Assembly (NCBI GenBank): GCA_937942935.1
Contig: CALDGT010000851.1
Span: forward strand, 1 to 5,855
Origin: an uncultured Chloroflexota bacterium
GTDB taxonomy: Bacteria; Chloroflexota; Anaerolineae; Aggregatilineales; Phototrophicaceae
DNA: 5,855 nucleotides
Direction: 5' to 3'
Below the pieces are notes generated by a model. That model had not been told where the DNA came from. It did no database searches and was given only the letters and a program-made list of their open reading frames with translations. The translations under genes were made by a program, and so were the position numbers. Shown one piece after another: positions 1 through 5,855 of the stretch. Positions within the stretch are counted from its first letter, which is position 1, and each line of letters starts with the position of its first letter.

Positions 1-2127
1 ATTTACCCCGTCAAATGTGATGGTACGCCCGCCGATATTCACACTTGGCGCGGTGGGATTGGCATCTATCAACGAGATTTCGGGCAGTGTTGCCCCACTA
101 TCCGCCCCAACCAACACATGAATAAAATAGGCTTCGGTTGGGTTATCTATCGTGCTGGTGATATAGCGATGGGTCATCGTCTGATAGCGTGCAGGCGCTT
201 CACTCGGTTCATCCACCAATTCAATCACGCTCATCTCGGTAGTCGTTGGCGATAAATTGATAATGCTCAATTGATTGCCTTTGGGTGTGGTCATTAGGGC
301 AGTATTGTCTGTGATGGTCGCGTTGGCGGGCAAATTGAGGACAAACCGCTTAAACCCTTCAATTTCGGTGAGGGCAAGGTCATAAATCACTACAATATCG
401 GGTTTTAGCCACACCACCTGACGCACCACACGGGTTACGCTCGTAGATTCGGCATAATCCGAATTATAAAGCGGGGTTGCATCACCTGTGATGGCGATAT
501 AATCTGCGCCTTCTGTCCATGTGGGCGGGTTGGGGTCACCACTGGGGATATATAACCACTGAGACCCGCGCTCATACAGCATATAACGCCAATCATCATA
601 ACTGGGAGGGTTATTTTGGACGAGGAGCGTATTTTGGTTATCACTGGCTATATAATCGAGGTCGTACCCTACCCGCACTTGGGTGAGCCATTCGCCCTTG
701 CGATATAATTCCACCGCGTTACCATTCGCACTTTGATGGTCTACCCCGTTCCACGACAAGCTATAAGTGAACCATGTCGCATCGGGCGACCAATCTGTCC
801 GCGCCAATAATCGGCGTAGACCACTGGCGTAATAAGTTGTCGGCAAAGTTTGGCGCGGGTCAAGCACAGGGCGCTCATCTGGTTGGAACAATAGAAAATA
901 CAAAATGGGGTTGGTGTATTGCTCATAATCCATGCGCGATAATAAGCCTGCTTCCCCACCCGGTGCGCTATAGGTTTGAATCCATTTGGTTGCGGAATAG
1001 GTTTCGCTATCCCCTGTGAGATAAGCATAATAACCCAATGCGCCAAATAACGCGATATGGTCTGGCATCATATAAAGTTGCCCACTCCCATACCAAGCAG
1101 GCACATACACATCACCAAAATCCTCATTGGCATGGGTGGCAGGACTCATCGAGTGTAAATATGCCTTTATCACATCACCCCAATAGGGATTATTTTCAAA
1201 ACGGGTTTGTGTATAGGTATCGGCATAACCAGATGTATAGAGTGCCAATAAAAATTGGGCGGTATAACCGAGTGTTTGCGGGCTATATTCAAATCCTTCT
1301 GCCCCAAGCCCGCCTTGTGTATCAGTGCGGAAGCTATTATCTAGCACATACATCCAAGCACCCATCGCTTCATCTAAACAGGTCTCTAATGCCCCGCTTG
1401 GGTCATCTTCTGGATTCAGCGACAGGCTCATCAGCCCCATATTTCGCATGTGGGCGGCATAATAATTATTGTTGCTCCAGCGATGATAATTTTTATCGGT
1501 GATGAGGATGGGGTCATTGACCACGCCTATCGGTTCTGGGCGGTTGTTATTGGTTGTATAGGCATTGCGGTTTTCATCACACCAACGGATGAATACTTGG
1601 GCAATGAGCGCCTTATCTTCTGTGGAAAGTATGGGGTAAATCCAATCTACCACCAGCCCAAACCCCGCCCCATACCAGCGAGAACGGTCTGTGAGGGCAA
1701 AATCGGGACGCCGAAAAGCGGTATCTTCTGCCACACCGAGCGATGCTTGTTCGATAATATACATCAGCAATGTCCGCGCACGTTGGGCATAATCGGCACG
1801 CATAGATTCATCTGGATGTAATAGGCTCACAAATGCGAGGAGCAACGCATGATTTTCGTTGGGATATTCCACCCAGCTATTATCACCGACATCTTGGGCG
1901 GGCAAAATTCCCTCATCCATCAGCACAACACTTTCTTCTGCCAAACTGAGAAGTTGCACCCAAATCGGATTATCTGGGGTAGCATTAGCACGTAATGACG
2001 GGAGTTGTGCTTCTGTAATCCACAAATGCGGATGACCGGTTGGCATTTGTGCAAAGCTAGGGATTATTGACAGGCTCAACAAAAATAGGATAAAAATAAT
2101 GAACAGGCTTAGGCGTAAAAGTCTCAC
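1..2127 (-). CDS. Secreted heparinase II/III-like polysaccharide lyase, C-terminus cut by window edge
   Basis: The frame is open for 709 codons from a GTG at 2127-2125 to base 1, with no stop, so the 3' end lies outside the window. The GTG has AAGGAG five bases upstream, and no in-frame ATG/GTG/TTG lies just before it. Residues 1-26 form a signal peptide (MRLLR, then a long hydrophobic core, ending SFA before QMP), so the product is exported. Residues ~35-420 are Trp/Tyr-rich and helical-looking, as in an (alpha/alpha) toroid. They include W217-S-N-N-N-Y-Y and an AEGFEY motif with Y281. From ~440 a beta-rich part begins with DHQSANGNAVELYRKGEWL (H464), which resembles the HxxADxxxFxLYRxGxWL segment of heparinase II/III lyases. 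VVRQVVWLKPDIVVIYD near residue 570-585 is also typical. Family knowledge suggests Asn, Tyr and His act in beta-elimination of uronic-acid polysaccharides. The usual Asp after H-x-x-A is Asn468 here. Exact family and substrate are unknown. Confidence 0.82.
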   Translation of the reverse strand, partial: MRLLRLSLFIIFILFLLSLSIIPSFAQMPTGHPHLWITEAQLPSLRANATPDNPIWVQLLSLAEESVVLMDEGILPAQDVGDNSWVEYPNENHALLLAFVSLLHPDESMRADYAQRARTLLMYIIEQASLGVAEDTAFRRPDFALTDRSRWYGAGFGLVVDWIYPILSTEDKALIAQVFIRWCDENRNAYTTNNNRPEPIGVVNDPILITDKNYHRWSNNNYYAAHMRNMGLMSLSLNPEDDPSGALETCLDEAMGAWMYVLDNSFRTDTQGGLGAEGFEYSPQTLGYTAQFLLALYTSGYADTYTQTRFENNPYWGDVIKAYLHSMSPATHANEDFGDVYVPAWYGSGQLYMMPDHIALFGALGYYAYLTGDSETYSATKWIQTYSAPGGEAGLLSRMDYEQYTNPILYFLLFQPDERPVLDPRQTLPTTYYASGLRRLLARTDWSPDATWFTYSLSWNGVDHQSANGNAVELYRKGEWLTQVRVGYDLDYIASDNQNTLLVQNNPPSYDDWRYMLYERGSQWLYIPSGDPNPPTWTEGADYIAITGDATPLYNSDYAESTSVTRVVRQVVWLKPDIVVIYDLALTEIEGFKRFVLNLPANATITDNTALMTTPKGNQLSIINLSPTTTEMSVIELVDEPSEAPARYQTMTHRYITSTIDNPTEAYFIHVLVGADSGATLPEISLIDANPTAPSVNIGGRTITFDGVN

Positions 2128-2133
2128 AAAGAC
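2128..2133 (-). promoter_or_regulatory. Start-deciding Shine-Dalgarno region of the lyase gene (approximate)
   Basis: On the minus strand the sequence AAGGAG-TCTTT-GTG precedes the lyase. The AAGGAG core occupies about 2133-2138 and the five-base spacer 2128-2132. This strong ribosome binding site is the reason for choosing the GTG, since the next in-frame ATG falls after the signal peptide and would remove it. Confidence 0.7.
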
Positions 2134-2168
2134 TCCTTCTGATGGTAATGTATCGTAACGATTCTTTC

Positions 2169-2197
2169 AGTATAATCCCGTCACCGATTTTTGCCAC
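2169..2197 (-). promoter_or_regulatory. Predicted sigma-70-type promoter for the lyase gene
   Basis: Read on the minus strand, GTGGCA (2197-2192, four of six matches to TTGACA) is followed by a 17-base spacer and TATACT (2174-2169, five of six matches to TATAAT). Transcription would begin near 2162, giving a leader of roughly 35 bases that carries the AAGGAG site. The match is by eye only. Confidence 0.45.
2171..2176 (+). promoter_or_regulatory. Possible -10 box for the L,D-transpeptidase-like gene
   Basis: A perfect TATAAT lies 86 bases before the chosen start of the plus-strand gene. No good -35 hexamer stands 16-18 bases upstream (the best placed is ATGTAT), and there is no extended -10 TG. 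The box overlaps the -10 of the opposing lyase promoter by four bases, so the match may partly reflect the symmetry of TATA sequences. Confidence 0.3.
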
Positions 2198-2202
2198 GTT
2201 AT

Positions 2203-2225
2203 CATGACGATTGTCCTACGTCATG
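2203..2225. promoter_or_regulatory. Inverted repeat CATGACG-N9-CGTCATG, operator-like or leader hairpin
   Basis: Two perfect 7-base arms (2203-2209 and 2219-2225) are separated by nine bases. The dyad lies just upstream of the predicted lyase -35 and inside the predicted leader of the plus-strand gene. It could therefore be a regulator binding site for either gene or a leader stem-loop. No regulator gene is present in the window, so the role is inference. Confidence 0.35.
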
Positions 2226-2261
2226 CAAATCTTCATCTGTTATCCACAATTTGGCGGTATG

Positions 2262-3569
2262 ATGAAATCAGTAAATCAATGTCGAGTGATAAAAATGATG
2301 CAAAAGACTGTACAAAATCGCAAAATTCAATCATCAGAGGCGACTGTTCCTTCTAGCCCCATTTCTGATAAGACGGTGGCGCATGTGCCTGTGCAACCAA
2401 AGATTCAACCTGCCCCACCCCCATCTGTGGTCAATGCGCCCATACACCCATCCATGCCAATGCCACCACCACAACGGGCGATACCCCCACGCCCGCTTTC
2501 TCGCCCTGTACGCAAAAAACAAACCAGTTGGTGGTTATGGGGATTTATTGGGTTTGGTATTTTGATTGTCTCGTCTATGATTGCGGTGATATTCGCAGTA
2601 TTCATCATTCAAGCCGATAAAAATCGGTTTGATAAAACAAAATACCTCGCACCAGAAAATGTGCCAAACCGATTAACCAATATCATCGCACAAACCAATT
2701 TGATGATAGATGTGTCGCGCATTTTGGTCATGAATCCGCTATCGGTACGTTTATATGACCCTGTGACAGGCGATTTTGCCACATGGGAATTGCCGATTGC
2801 CAATTGGGACAGTTGGTTATCTGCCACGCCCGATGTGAGTGCGCCAAATGGGTATCGGTTTGATATTGAAGCACAAGGTGTCACCGACTTTTTGATGACA
2901 CAACAAGCCCAGAATTTAGACTCTTCACGATTTATCAAAGTCGGTGAGGCGCTCGACCAAATTCAAATCGCGGTACAAAATAATGCACAAGCAACCTTGC
3001 GCGTCTATCACAATCCGCGTGAGCATGTCGTGGGCGCAGGCGAAACCATCACCAGCATCGCGTGGGATTATGGGATTCCCTATTTGTATATTCAAGAAGC
3101 CAATAACGGCATTTCATCACTATCGGTTGGGCAAACGATTATCATCCCACCCGCCGATTTGTTCATCGAAGTCGCGCCAAATCCTGCCAAGCGGATAGAG
3201 GTCAGCATACCAGAACAGCGCGTGCGTGTGTATGAAAATGGCGTGTTATTGTGGGATTGGGGCGCAAGTACGGGCATTAATAGCAGTCCGACATGGCGCG
3301 GGGTGTATCAGATTTTATCGCACGAAATCAATGCCTATGCGGGTAATTGGAATTTATGGATGCCCAATTTTATGGGGGTGTATCGTCCTGTGCCAAATGC
3401 CGATTTCACCAATGGGTTTCACGGCTTCCCAACACGCGGAGGCGGTCAATTATTATGGGAAAATAGCATTGGCACACGAGTCACATATGGGTGTATTTTA
3501 TTGAGCAACACCAACATTCAGTTATTATATAATTGGGCAGAAGAAGGTGTTATCGTAGAGATTAATTAG
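2262..3569 (+). CDS. Membrane-anchored LysM and YkuD (L,D-transpeptidase-like) protein with proline-rich cytoplasmic tail
   Basis: This predicted 435-residue type II membrane protein probably acts on peptidoglycan. From the ATG at 2262, residues ~30-82 are rich in Pro, followed by VRKKQ and one transmembrane helix (~90-117), placing the rest outside the cytoplasm. Residues ~125-253 are unassigned and could be a divergent PG_binding_4-like domain (weak guess). Residues ~254-297 match LysM (HVVGAGETITSIA ... SVGQTIIIPP). Residues ~310-435 are a YkuD fold, with H387 in GFHGF and C411 in VTYGCILLS. The family signature is normally S/T-H-G-C-I/V-R; here the His is Tyr and the Arg is Leu, although catalytic His and Cys remain. 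The start is uncertain: in-frame alternatives are TTG 2211 and ATG 2223, 2259, 2295 and 2298. I prefer 2262 because GGCGG lies four bases upstream. Activity is inferred; it could be a weakened or binding-only homologue. Confidence 0.85.
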   Translation: MKSVNQCRVIKMMQKTVQNRKIQSSEATVPSSPISDKTVAHVPVQPKIQPAPPPSVVNAPIHPSMPMPPPQRAIPPRPLSRPVRKKQTSWWLWGFIGFGILIVSSMIAVIFAVFIIQADKNRFDKTKYLAPENVPNRLTNIIAQTNLMIDVSRILVMNPLSVRLYDPVTGDFATWELPIANWDSWLSATPDVSAPNGYRFDIEAQGVTDFLMTQQAQNLDSSRFIKVGEALDQIQIAVQNNAQATLRVYHNPREHVVGAGETITSIAWDYGIPYLYIQEANNGISSLSVGQTIIIPPADLFIEVAPNPAKRIEVSIPEQRVRVYENGVLLWDWGASTGINSSPTWRGVYQILSHEINAYAGNWNLWMPNFMGVYRPVPNADFTNGFHGFPTRGGGQLLWENSIGTRVTYGCILLSNTNIQLLYNWAEEGVIVEIN

Positions 3570-3948
3570 CGGGTATGGGTGTGGCGACAATCATATTCAG
3601 GTCAGCCAGACCAAGCCTATCCCCCACCCGCAAGGCATGAGGCTCAAATGGGATGAGGCGTGTGCCATTGATGAATGTCCCATTCATAGAGCCTAAATCC
3701 ATCACATGCACCACATTATTATAATTGAGCAAAACAGCATGTCTGCGCGAAATGCCACGCTTTTTGGCATCAAATTCAGAAAAATCAACATCTGGAACAT
3801 AATTAGAAGCGACATCAGACCGTCCCAAGATATAACCTTCAACATCAGGTGGGGAGAGAGAAATAATTTTCTCTGCGGTTTCTGTGTCGGGTGTTGTCAC
3901 AACTTGCAAAATAAAATTTTGGTTGGTCTTGATAATCTGCCCTAGCAT
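3562..3948 (-). CDS. Small stand-alone FHA-domain protein
   Basis: The product has 128 residues, nearly all of it one forkhead-associated domain, a fold that binds phosphothreonine peptides made by Ser/Thr kinases. The visible signature is G42-R43-S44, then S67-R68-R69-H70, then D84-L-G-S-M-N-G-T-F (N89, T91) and N94-G95, in the canonical order and spacing. There is no signal peptide or membrane helix, so it should be cytoplasmic. The ATG at 3948 is the only possible start, because an in-frame stop lies a few codons upstream. No clear Shine-Dalgarno precedes it, and I see only AT-rich sequence where a promoter would be. It follows nuoN on the same strand with a 93-base gap containing a hairpin, so it may be separately transcribed. 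Its stop overlaps the stop of the convergent YkuD gene. The insertion between GRS and SRRH (about 22 residues) is on the long side. The kinase partner is not in the window. Confidence 0.9.
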   Translation of the reverse strand: MLGQIIKTNQNFILQVVTTPDTETAEKIISLSPPDVEGYILGRSDVASNYVPDVDFSEFDAKKRGISRRHAVLLNYNNVVHVMDLGSMNGTFINGTRLIPFEPHALRVGDRLGLADLNMIVATPIPAN

Positions 3949-3990
3949 AATGGTGATTCTATGTCCGCTTATAAATTATCATGTAAACAA

Positions 3991-4014
3991 TAAGGGCGCA
4001 ATAGTTTGCGCCCT
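3991..4014. repeat. 24-bp palindromic repeat, copy 1 (after nuoN)
   Basis: Arms AGGGCGCAA (3993-4001) and TTGCGCCCT (4006-4014) enclose a TAGT loop. All 24 bases recur identically and in the same orientation at 5610-5633. This suggests a dispersed intergenic palindrome (REP-like) rather than a one-off structure. Confidence 0.8.
3993..4014 (-). terminator. Possible terminator or 3'-end hairpin of the nuo operon
   Basis: The hairpin starts 28 bases after the nuoN stop on the minus strand, with a perfect 9-bp GC-rich stem and a 4-base loop. It is followed by TATTGTTT, which is T-rich but not a clean U run. It could end the nuo transcript before the FHA gene or merely protect its 3' end. Because the same element also lies between nuoM and nuoN, termination is uncertain. 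Confidence 0.4.
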
Positions 4015-4041
4015 CATCAATATCCAATGATTCAACACAAG

Positions 4042-5553
4042 TTAGAACAGGCTCGCCAATGTGATTTGTGCGCCACCTAACAAATTAAGCGCCAGCGCGG
4101 GGAACAATCCCAACACCAAGACAGCAGTAAAGCTGATATAGGTAGCATATTTAACAAATTGGGTTTCGCCAACAATTTCGGATGGTTTATCGGTATCGCG
4201 CAGATACATATTGACGATGATACGCACATAATAATATGCGCTAAAGACGCTGGTCAACACACCAATCACCGCTAACCAAACCAATCCTGCTTCGATACTA
4301 GCACCAAAGACCAAGAATTTGCCGATGAATCCTGCTGTGGCGGGGACACCTGTCAGGCTAAACATAAAGAATGCCATCATCATCGCCAACATAGGGCGAG
4401 AGCGTCCAAGCCCAACAAAATCTTCAATCGCTGTGCCTGTGCCATCTTCTTTTTCGAGGGTGATGACAATCGCAAATGCGCCCAAATTGGTGAAGGTATA
4501 TGAGAGTAAATAAACCAACATCCCGCGAGTCGCCGCATCCGATACACCTGCTGTACCCGCCGCCGCGACTGCCATCAGGATATAACCCGCGTGCGCGATG
4601 GATGAATACGCCAACATGCGTTTGATATTGGTCTGTGAAATAGCGACCACATTCCCCAAAATCATGGTGAGGGCGGCAATCACCGCAAGGGTGAGTTGCC
4701 AAACTGTGGCGGCATCGCCCGATTGAACGGTGAGGGCGGGCAAAGCGACCACCATCACACGCAATAAAGCGGCAAACCCGCCTGCTTTTCCGCCAACACT
4801 CATGAATGCCGTCAAAGGGGTTGGTGCGCCTTCATAAACATCGGGTGTCCACATGTGGAACGGGACAACCGCGACCTTAAAGCCCAACGCGACAATAATC
4901 AGCGCAGAACCCGCCACGAGGTAGAAAATCGAATCGCTACCGGTATTCACAATTTCACCGACGGCGGTGAAAATGGCGGGGAGGTTGGTTGTGCCTGTTG
5001 CGCCATAAATCAGCGCCGCGCCATACACAAAAAATGCGCTGGCAAATGCGCCTAAGATAAAATATTTGATGCCACTTTCTTCTGATTTCACATCTTGGTG
5101 ACGAATCGCCGCCATGACGTAGAGGGGAATACTGAGCAATTCCAACGCAATAAAGATGACAATGAGGTTATTAGCACTCCCCATGAACATCATCCCTGCA
5201 GTGGAGAATAAGACCATCGAATAATATTCGCCTTGTTCAATACCCATACGGCGCAAATAATCCATACTCAAGAGGATGGTTAACATTGCACCTATGAGGA
5301 CAATCATATTCAAGAAACCACTGAATGAATCAGCCACAAACATGCCCAAGAAGGCTGTCGTGTTATTATTGAAGGTCAATAAATTCCAGACAAATGCCAC
5401 AGCCAACGCGCCAAGCGCCAAATAAGCTGTATTATTTTTGTGTTCTTGTGCGATGAACAGGTCAATAATCAGCAAAAAGGTGGTAAAAAGCGCCAAGAAA
5501 ATGGCTGGCAATGCCACATATAAATTCAAATCGCCAAGTGCTGGTATCGTCAT
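4042..5553 (-). CDS. nuoN: NADH-quinone oxidoreductase subunit N
   Basis: NuoN is one of the three antiporter-like membrane subunits of respiratory complex I, which couples NADH oxidation to quinone reduction and proton pumping. The protein has 503 residues, slightly longer than the roughly 485 usual in enterobacteria, and is almost entirely hydrophobic, consistent with about 14 helices. The key charged residues of the family are present: E138 in ALELLSIPLYV, K163 in GIKYFILG, K226 and H233 in FKVAVVPFHMWTPDVYEGAP, K256 in GGKAGGF, K311 and H321 in IKRMLAYSSIAHAGY, and K412 in GFIGKF. It should therefore be functional. The ATG has GAGGA seven bases upstream (5561-5565). It lies 130 bases downstream of nuoM on the same strand, the usual L-M-N order. 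That gap is wide for this operon and holds two hairpins. Confidence 0.97.
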   Translation of the reverse strand: MTIPALGDLNLYVALPAIFLALFTTFLLIIDLFIAQEHKNNTAYLALGALAVAFVWNLLTFNNNTTAFLGMFVADSFSGFLNMIVLIGAMLTILLSMDYLRRMGIEQGEYYSMVLFSTAGMMFMGSANNLIVIFIALELLSIPLYVMAAIRHQDVKSEESGIKYFILGAFASAFFVYGAALIYGATGTTNLPAIFTAVGEIVNTGSDSIFYLVAGSALIIVALGFKVAVVPFHMWTPDVYEGAPTPLTAFMSVGGKAGGFAALLRVMVVALPALTVQSGDAATVWQLTLAVIAALTMILGNVVAISQTNIKRMLAYSSIAHAGYILMAVAAAGTAGVSDAATRGMLVYLLSYTFTNLGAFAIVITLEKEDGTGTAIEDFVGLGRSRPMLAMMMAFFMFSLTGVPATAGFIGKFLVFGASIEAGLVWLAVIGVLTSVFSAYYYVRIIVNMYLRDTDKPSEIVGETQFVKYATYISFTAVLVLGLFPALALNLLGGAQITLASLF

Positions 5554-5607
5554 AAAATAATCCTCATGTCAATGTTGTATGATGCCCGTGTCATCGCCTA
5601 TAACAGG

Positions 5608-5637
5608 TGTAAGGGCGCAATAGTTTGCGCCCTTACA
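5608..5637. repeat. Palindromic repeat, copy 2 (nuoM-nuoN gap), with extended stem
   Basis: This copy contains the same 24 bases as 3991-4014, but its stem is longer: 13 perfect pairs, TGTAAGGGCGCAA (5608-5620) with TTGCGCCCTTACA (5625-5637) around TAGT. ACAGG occurs on both sides (5603-5607 and 5635-5639), which might be an insertion footprint, although the second ACAGG overlaps the right arm. It lies about 55 bases before the nuoN start within the operon, where a strong hairpin could affect transcript processing or polarity. Confidence 0.8.
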
Positions 5638-5649
5638 GGCACGGTGCAT

Positions 5650-5664
5650 GGGGTATTCTACCCC
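5650..5664. repeat. Second hairpin in the nuoM-nuoN gap
   Basis: A perfect 6-bp stem, GGGGTA (5650-5655) with TACCCC (5659-5664), encloses a TTC loop. It lies 12 bases to the right of the extended palindrome, between it and the nuoM stop. GGCACGGTGC next to it resembles halves of GC-rich intergenic palindromes, so this may be a decayed repeat unit. No U tract follows on the minus strand. Confidence 0.45.
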
Positions 5665-5683
5665 TACCCTATTATCGTTATCA

Positions 5684-5855
5684 TCATGGAACAATCGCAA
5701 CCAATGGCGCAATATAGGGTGTCATGTTGGCTACCAAGTGTTCGGTTGTGGTCGCCATAACATTGAACCAACCAGTGGGTTGCAATCCAATCCAGAAAAT
5801 GAGGATGATGAGTGGAACAAAGACCGCCACTTCTTGCCAAGCCAATTGGGGCAAG
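5684..5855 (-). CDS. nuoM: NADH-quinone oxidoreductase subunit M, C-terminal fragment
   Basis: Only the last 56 codons and the TGA stop (5686-5684) are in the window; the 5' end lies beyond the right edge. The frame begins at 5854 and reads LPQLAWQEVAVFVPL, then IILIFWIGLQPTGWFNVM. This matches the conserved end of NuoM, where an Asp/Trp-Arg/Gln-Glu segment is followed by a last hydrophobic helix and a W-I-G-x-x-P turn. The tail after it (ATTTEHLVANMTPYIAPLVAIVP) is variable. NuoM is an antiporter-like proton-pumping subunit of complex I, and its place directly upstream of nuoN supports the call. NuoL shares the fold, but its C-terminus differs and gene order favours NuoM. Confidence 0.88.
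   Translation of the reverse strand, partial: LPQLAWQEVAVFVPLIILIFWIGLQPTGWFNVMATTTEHLVANMTPYIAPLVAIVP

Noticed and set aside
435..1046. Minus-strand short frames (435-644, 741-1046)
   Set aside because: They are out of frame with the lyase that covers the same bases, and they show no domain or ribosome site.
1038..1821. Two plus-strand open frames (1038-1502 and 1450-1821)
   Set aside because: Both are antisense to the long lyase frame, which has a signal peptide, a ribosome site and family motifs. Their translations look like low-complexity shadows rich in His, Arg and Tyr.
2223..2225. ATG at 2223 as the start of the YkuD gene
   Set aside because: No Shine-Dalgarno precedes it and it lies within the right arm of a 7-bp dyad. 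The extra residues add nothing recognisable. It remains possible, as do 2259 and 2295.
2334..3504. Several short frames inside the YkuD gene on both strands
   Set aside because: They lie wholly within a well-supported coding region and have no recognisable protein features.
3706..3945. Plus-strand frame of 79 codons opposite the FHA gene
   Set aside because: It is antisense to a clear FHA domain. The sequence looks arbitrary and lacks a convincing start site.
3991..5637. nuoN as cargo of a transposon bounded by the two repeats
   Set aside because: The repeats are short palindromes in the same orientation with no transposase. nuoN sits in its normal place after nuoM, so mobilisation of the gene is unlikely.
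5566..5760. Plus-strand frame of 64 codons across the nuoM-nuoN gap
   Set aside because: It runs through the palindromic repeat and the end of nuoM. There is no ribosome site, and the composition is explained by the repeat.

Overview
The window looks like a chromosomal segment of a free-living bacterium, most likely a member of the Chloroflexota (Anaerolineae-like). That assignment is inference. It rests on the gene style (a nuoM-nuoN pair whose NuoN has about 500 residues, a proline-rich membrane-anchored LysM/YkuD protein, a small stand-alone FHA protein, a large secreted heparinase-like lyase) and on short GC-rich palindromic repeats between genes. No rRNA or marker gene is present to confirm it. 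I see no tRNA, rRNA, CRISPR array, transposase or phage gene.

Layout. Positions 1-2127 (minus strand) hold the first 709 codons of a secreted heparinase II/III-like polysaccharide lyase that runs off the left edge. Positions 2128-2261 are a divergent control region with back-to-back -10 elements and two short dyads. Positions 2262-3569 (plus) encode a membrane-anchored L,D-transpeptidase-like protein: proline-rich cytoplasmic tail, one transmembrane helix, LysM, YkuD domain. Its stop overlaps by 8 bp the stop of a convergent 128-residue FHA-domain protein (3562-3948, minus). Upstream of the FHA gene on the same strand are complete nuoN (4042-5553) and the last 56 codons of nuoM (5684-5855), the distal end of a respiratory complex I operon.

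Functionally these are three unrelated units. NuoM and NuoN are antiporter-like proton-pumping subunits of NADH:quinone oxidoreductase. The LysM/YkuD protein probably modifies or binds the cell wall. The lyase probably degrades acidic polysaccharide outside the cytoplasm. The FHA protein is a predicted phosphothreonine reader whose partner kinase is not in the window.

The most notable non-coding signal is a 24-bp identical palindromic repeat on both sides of nuoN, one copy just after its stop and one in the nuoM-nuoN gap. The most notable protein oddity is the YkuD active site, which keeps the catalytic His and Cys but lacks the usual His and Arg of the SHGC(I/V)R signature. I found no convincing new multi-gene system. 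Intergenic stretches are all under 150 bp.
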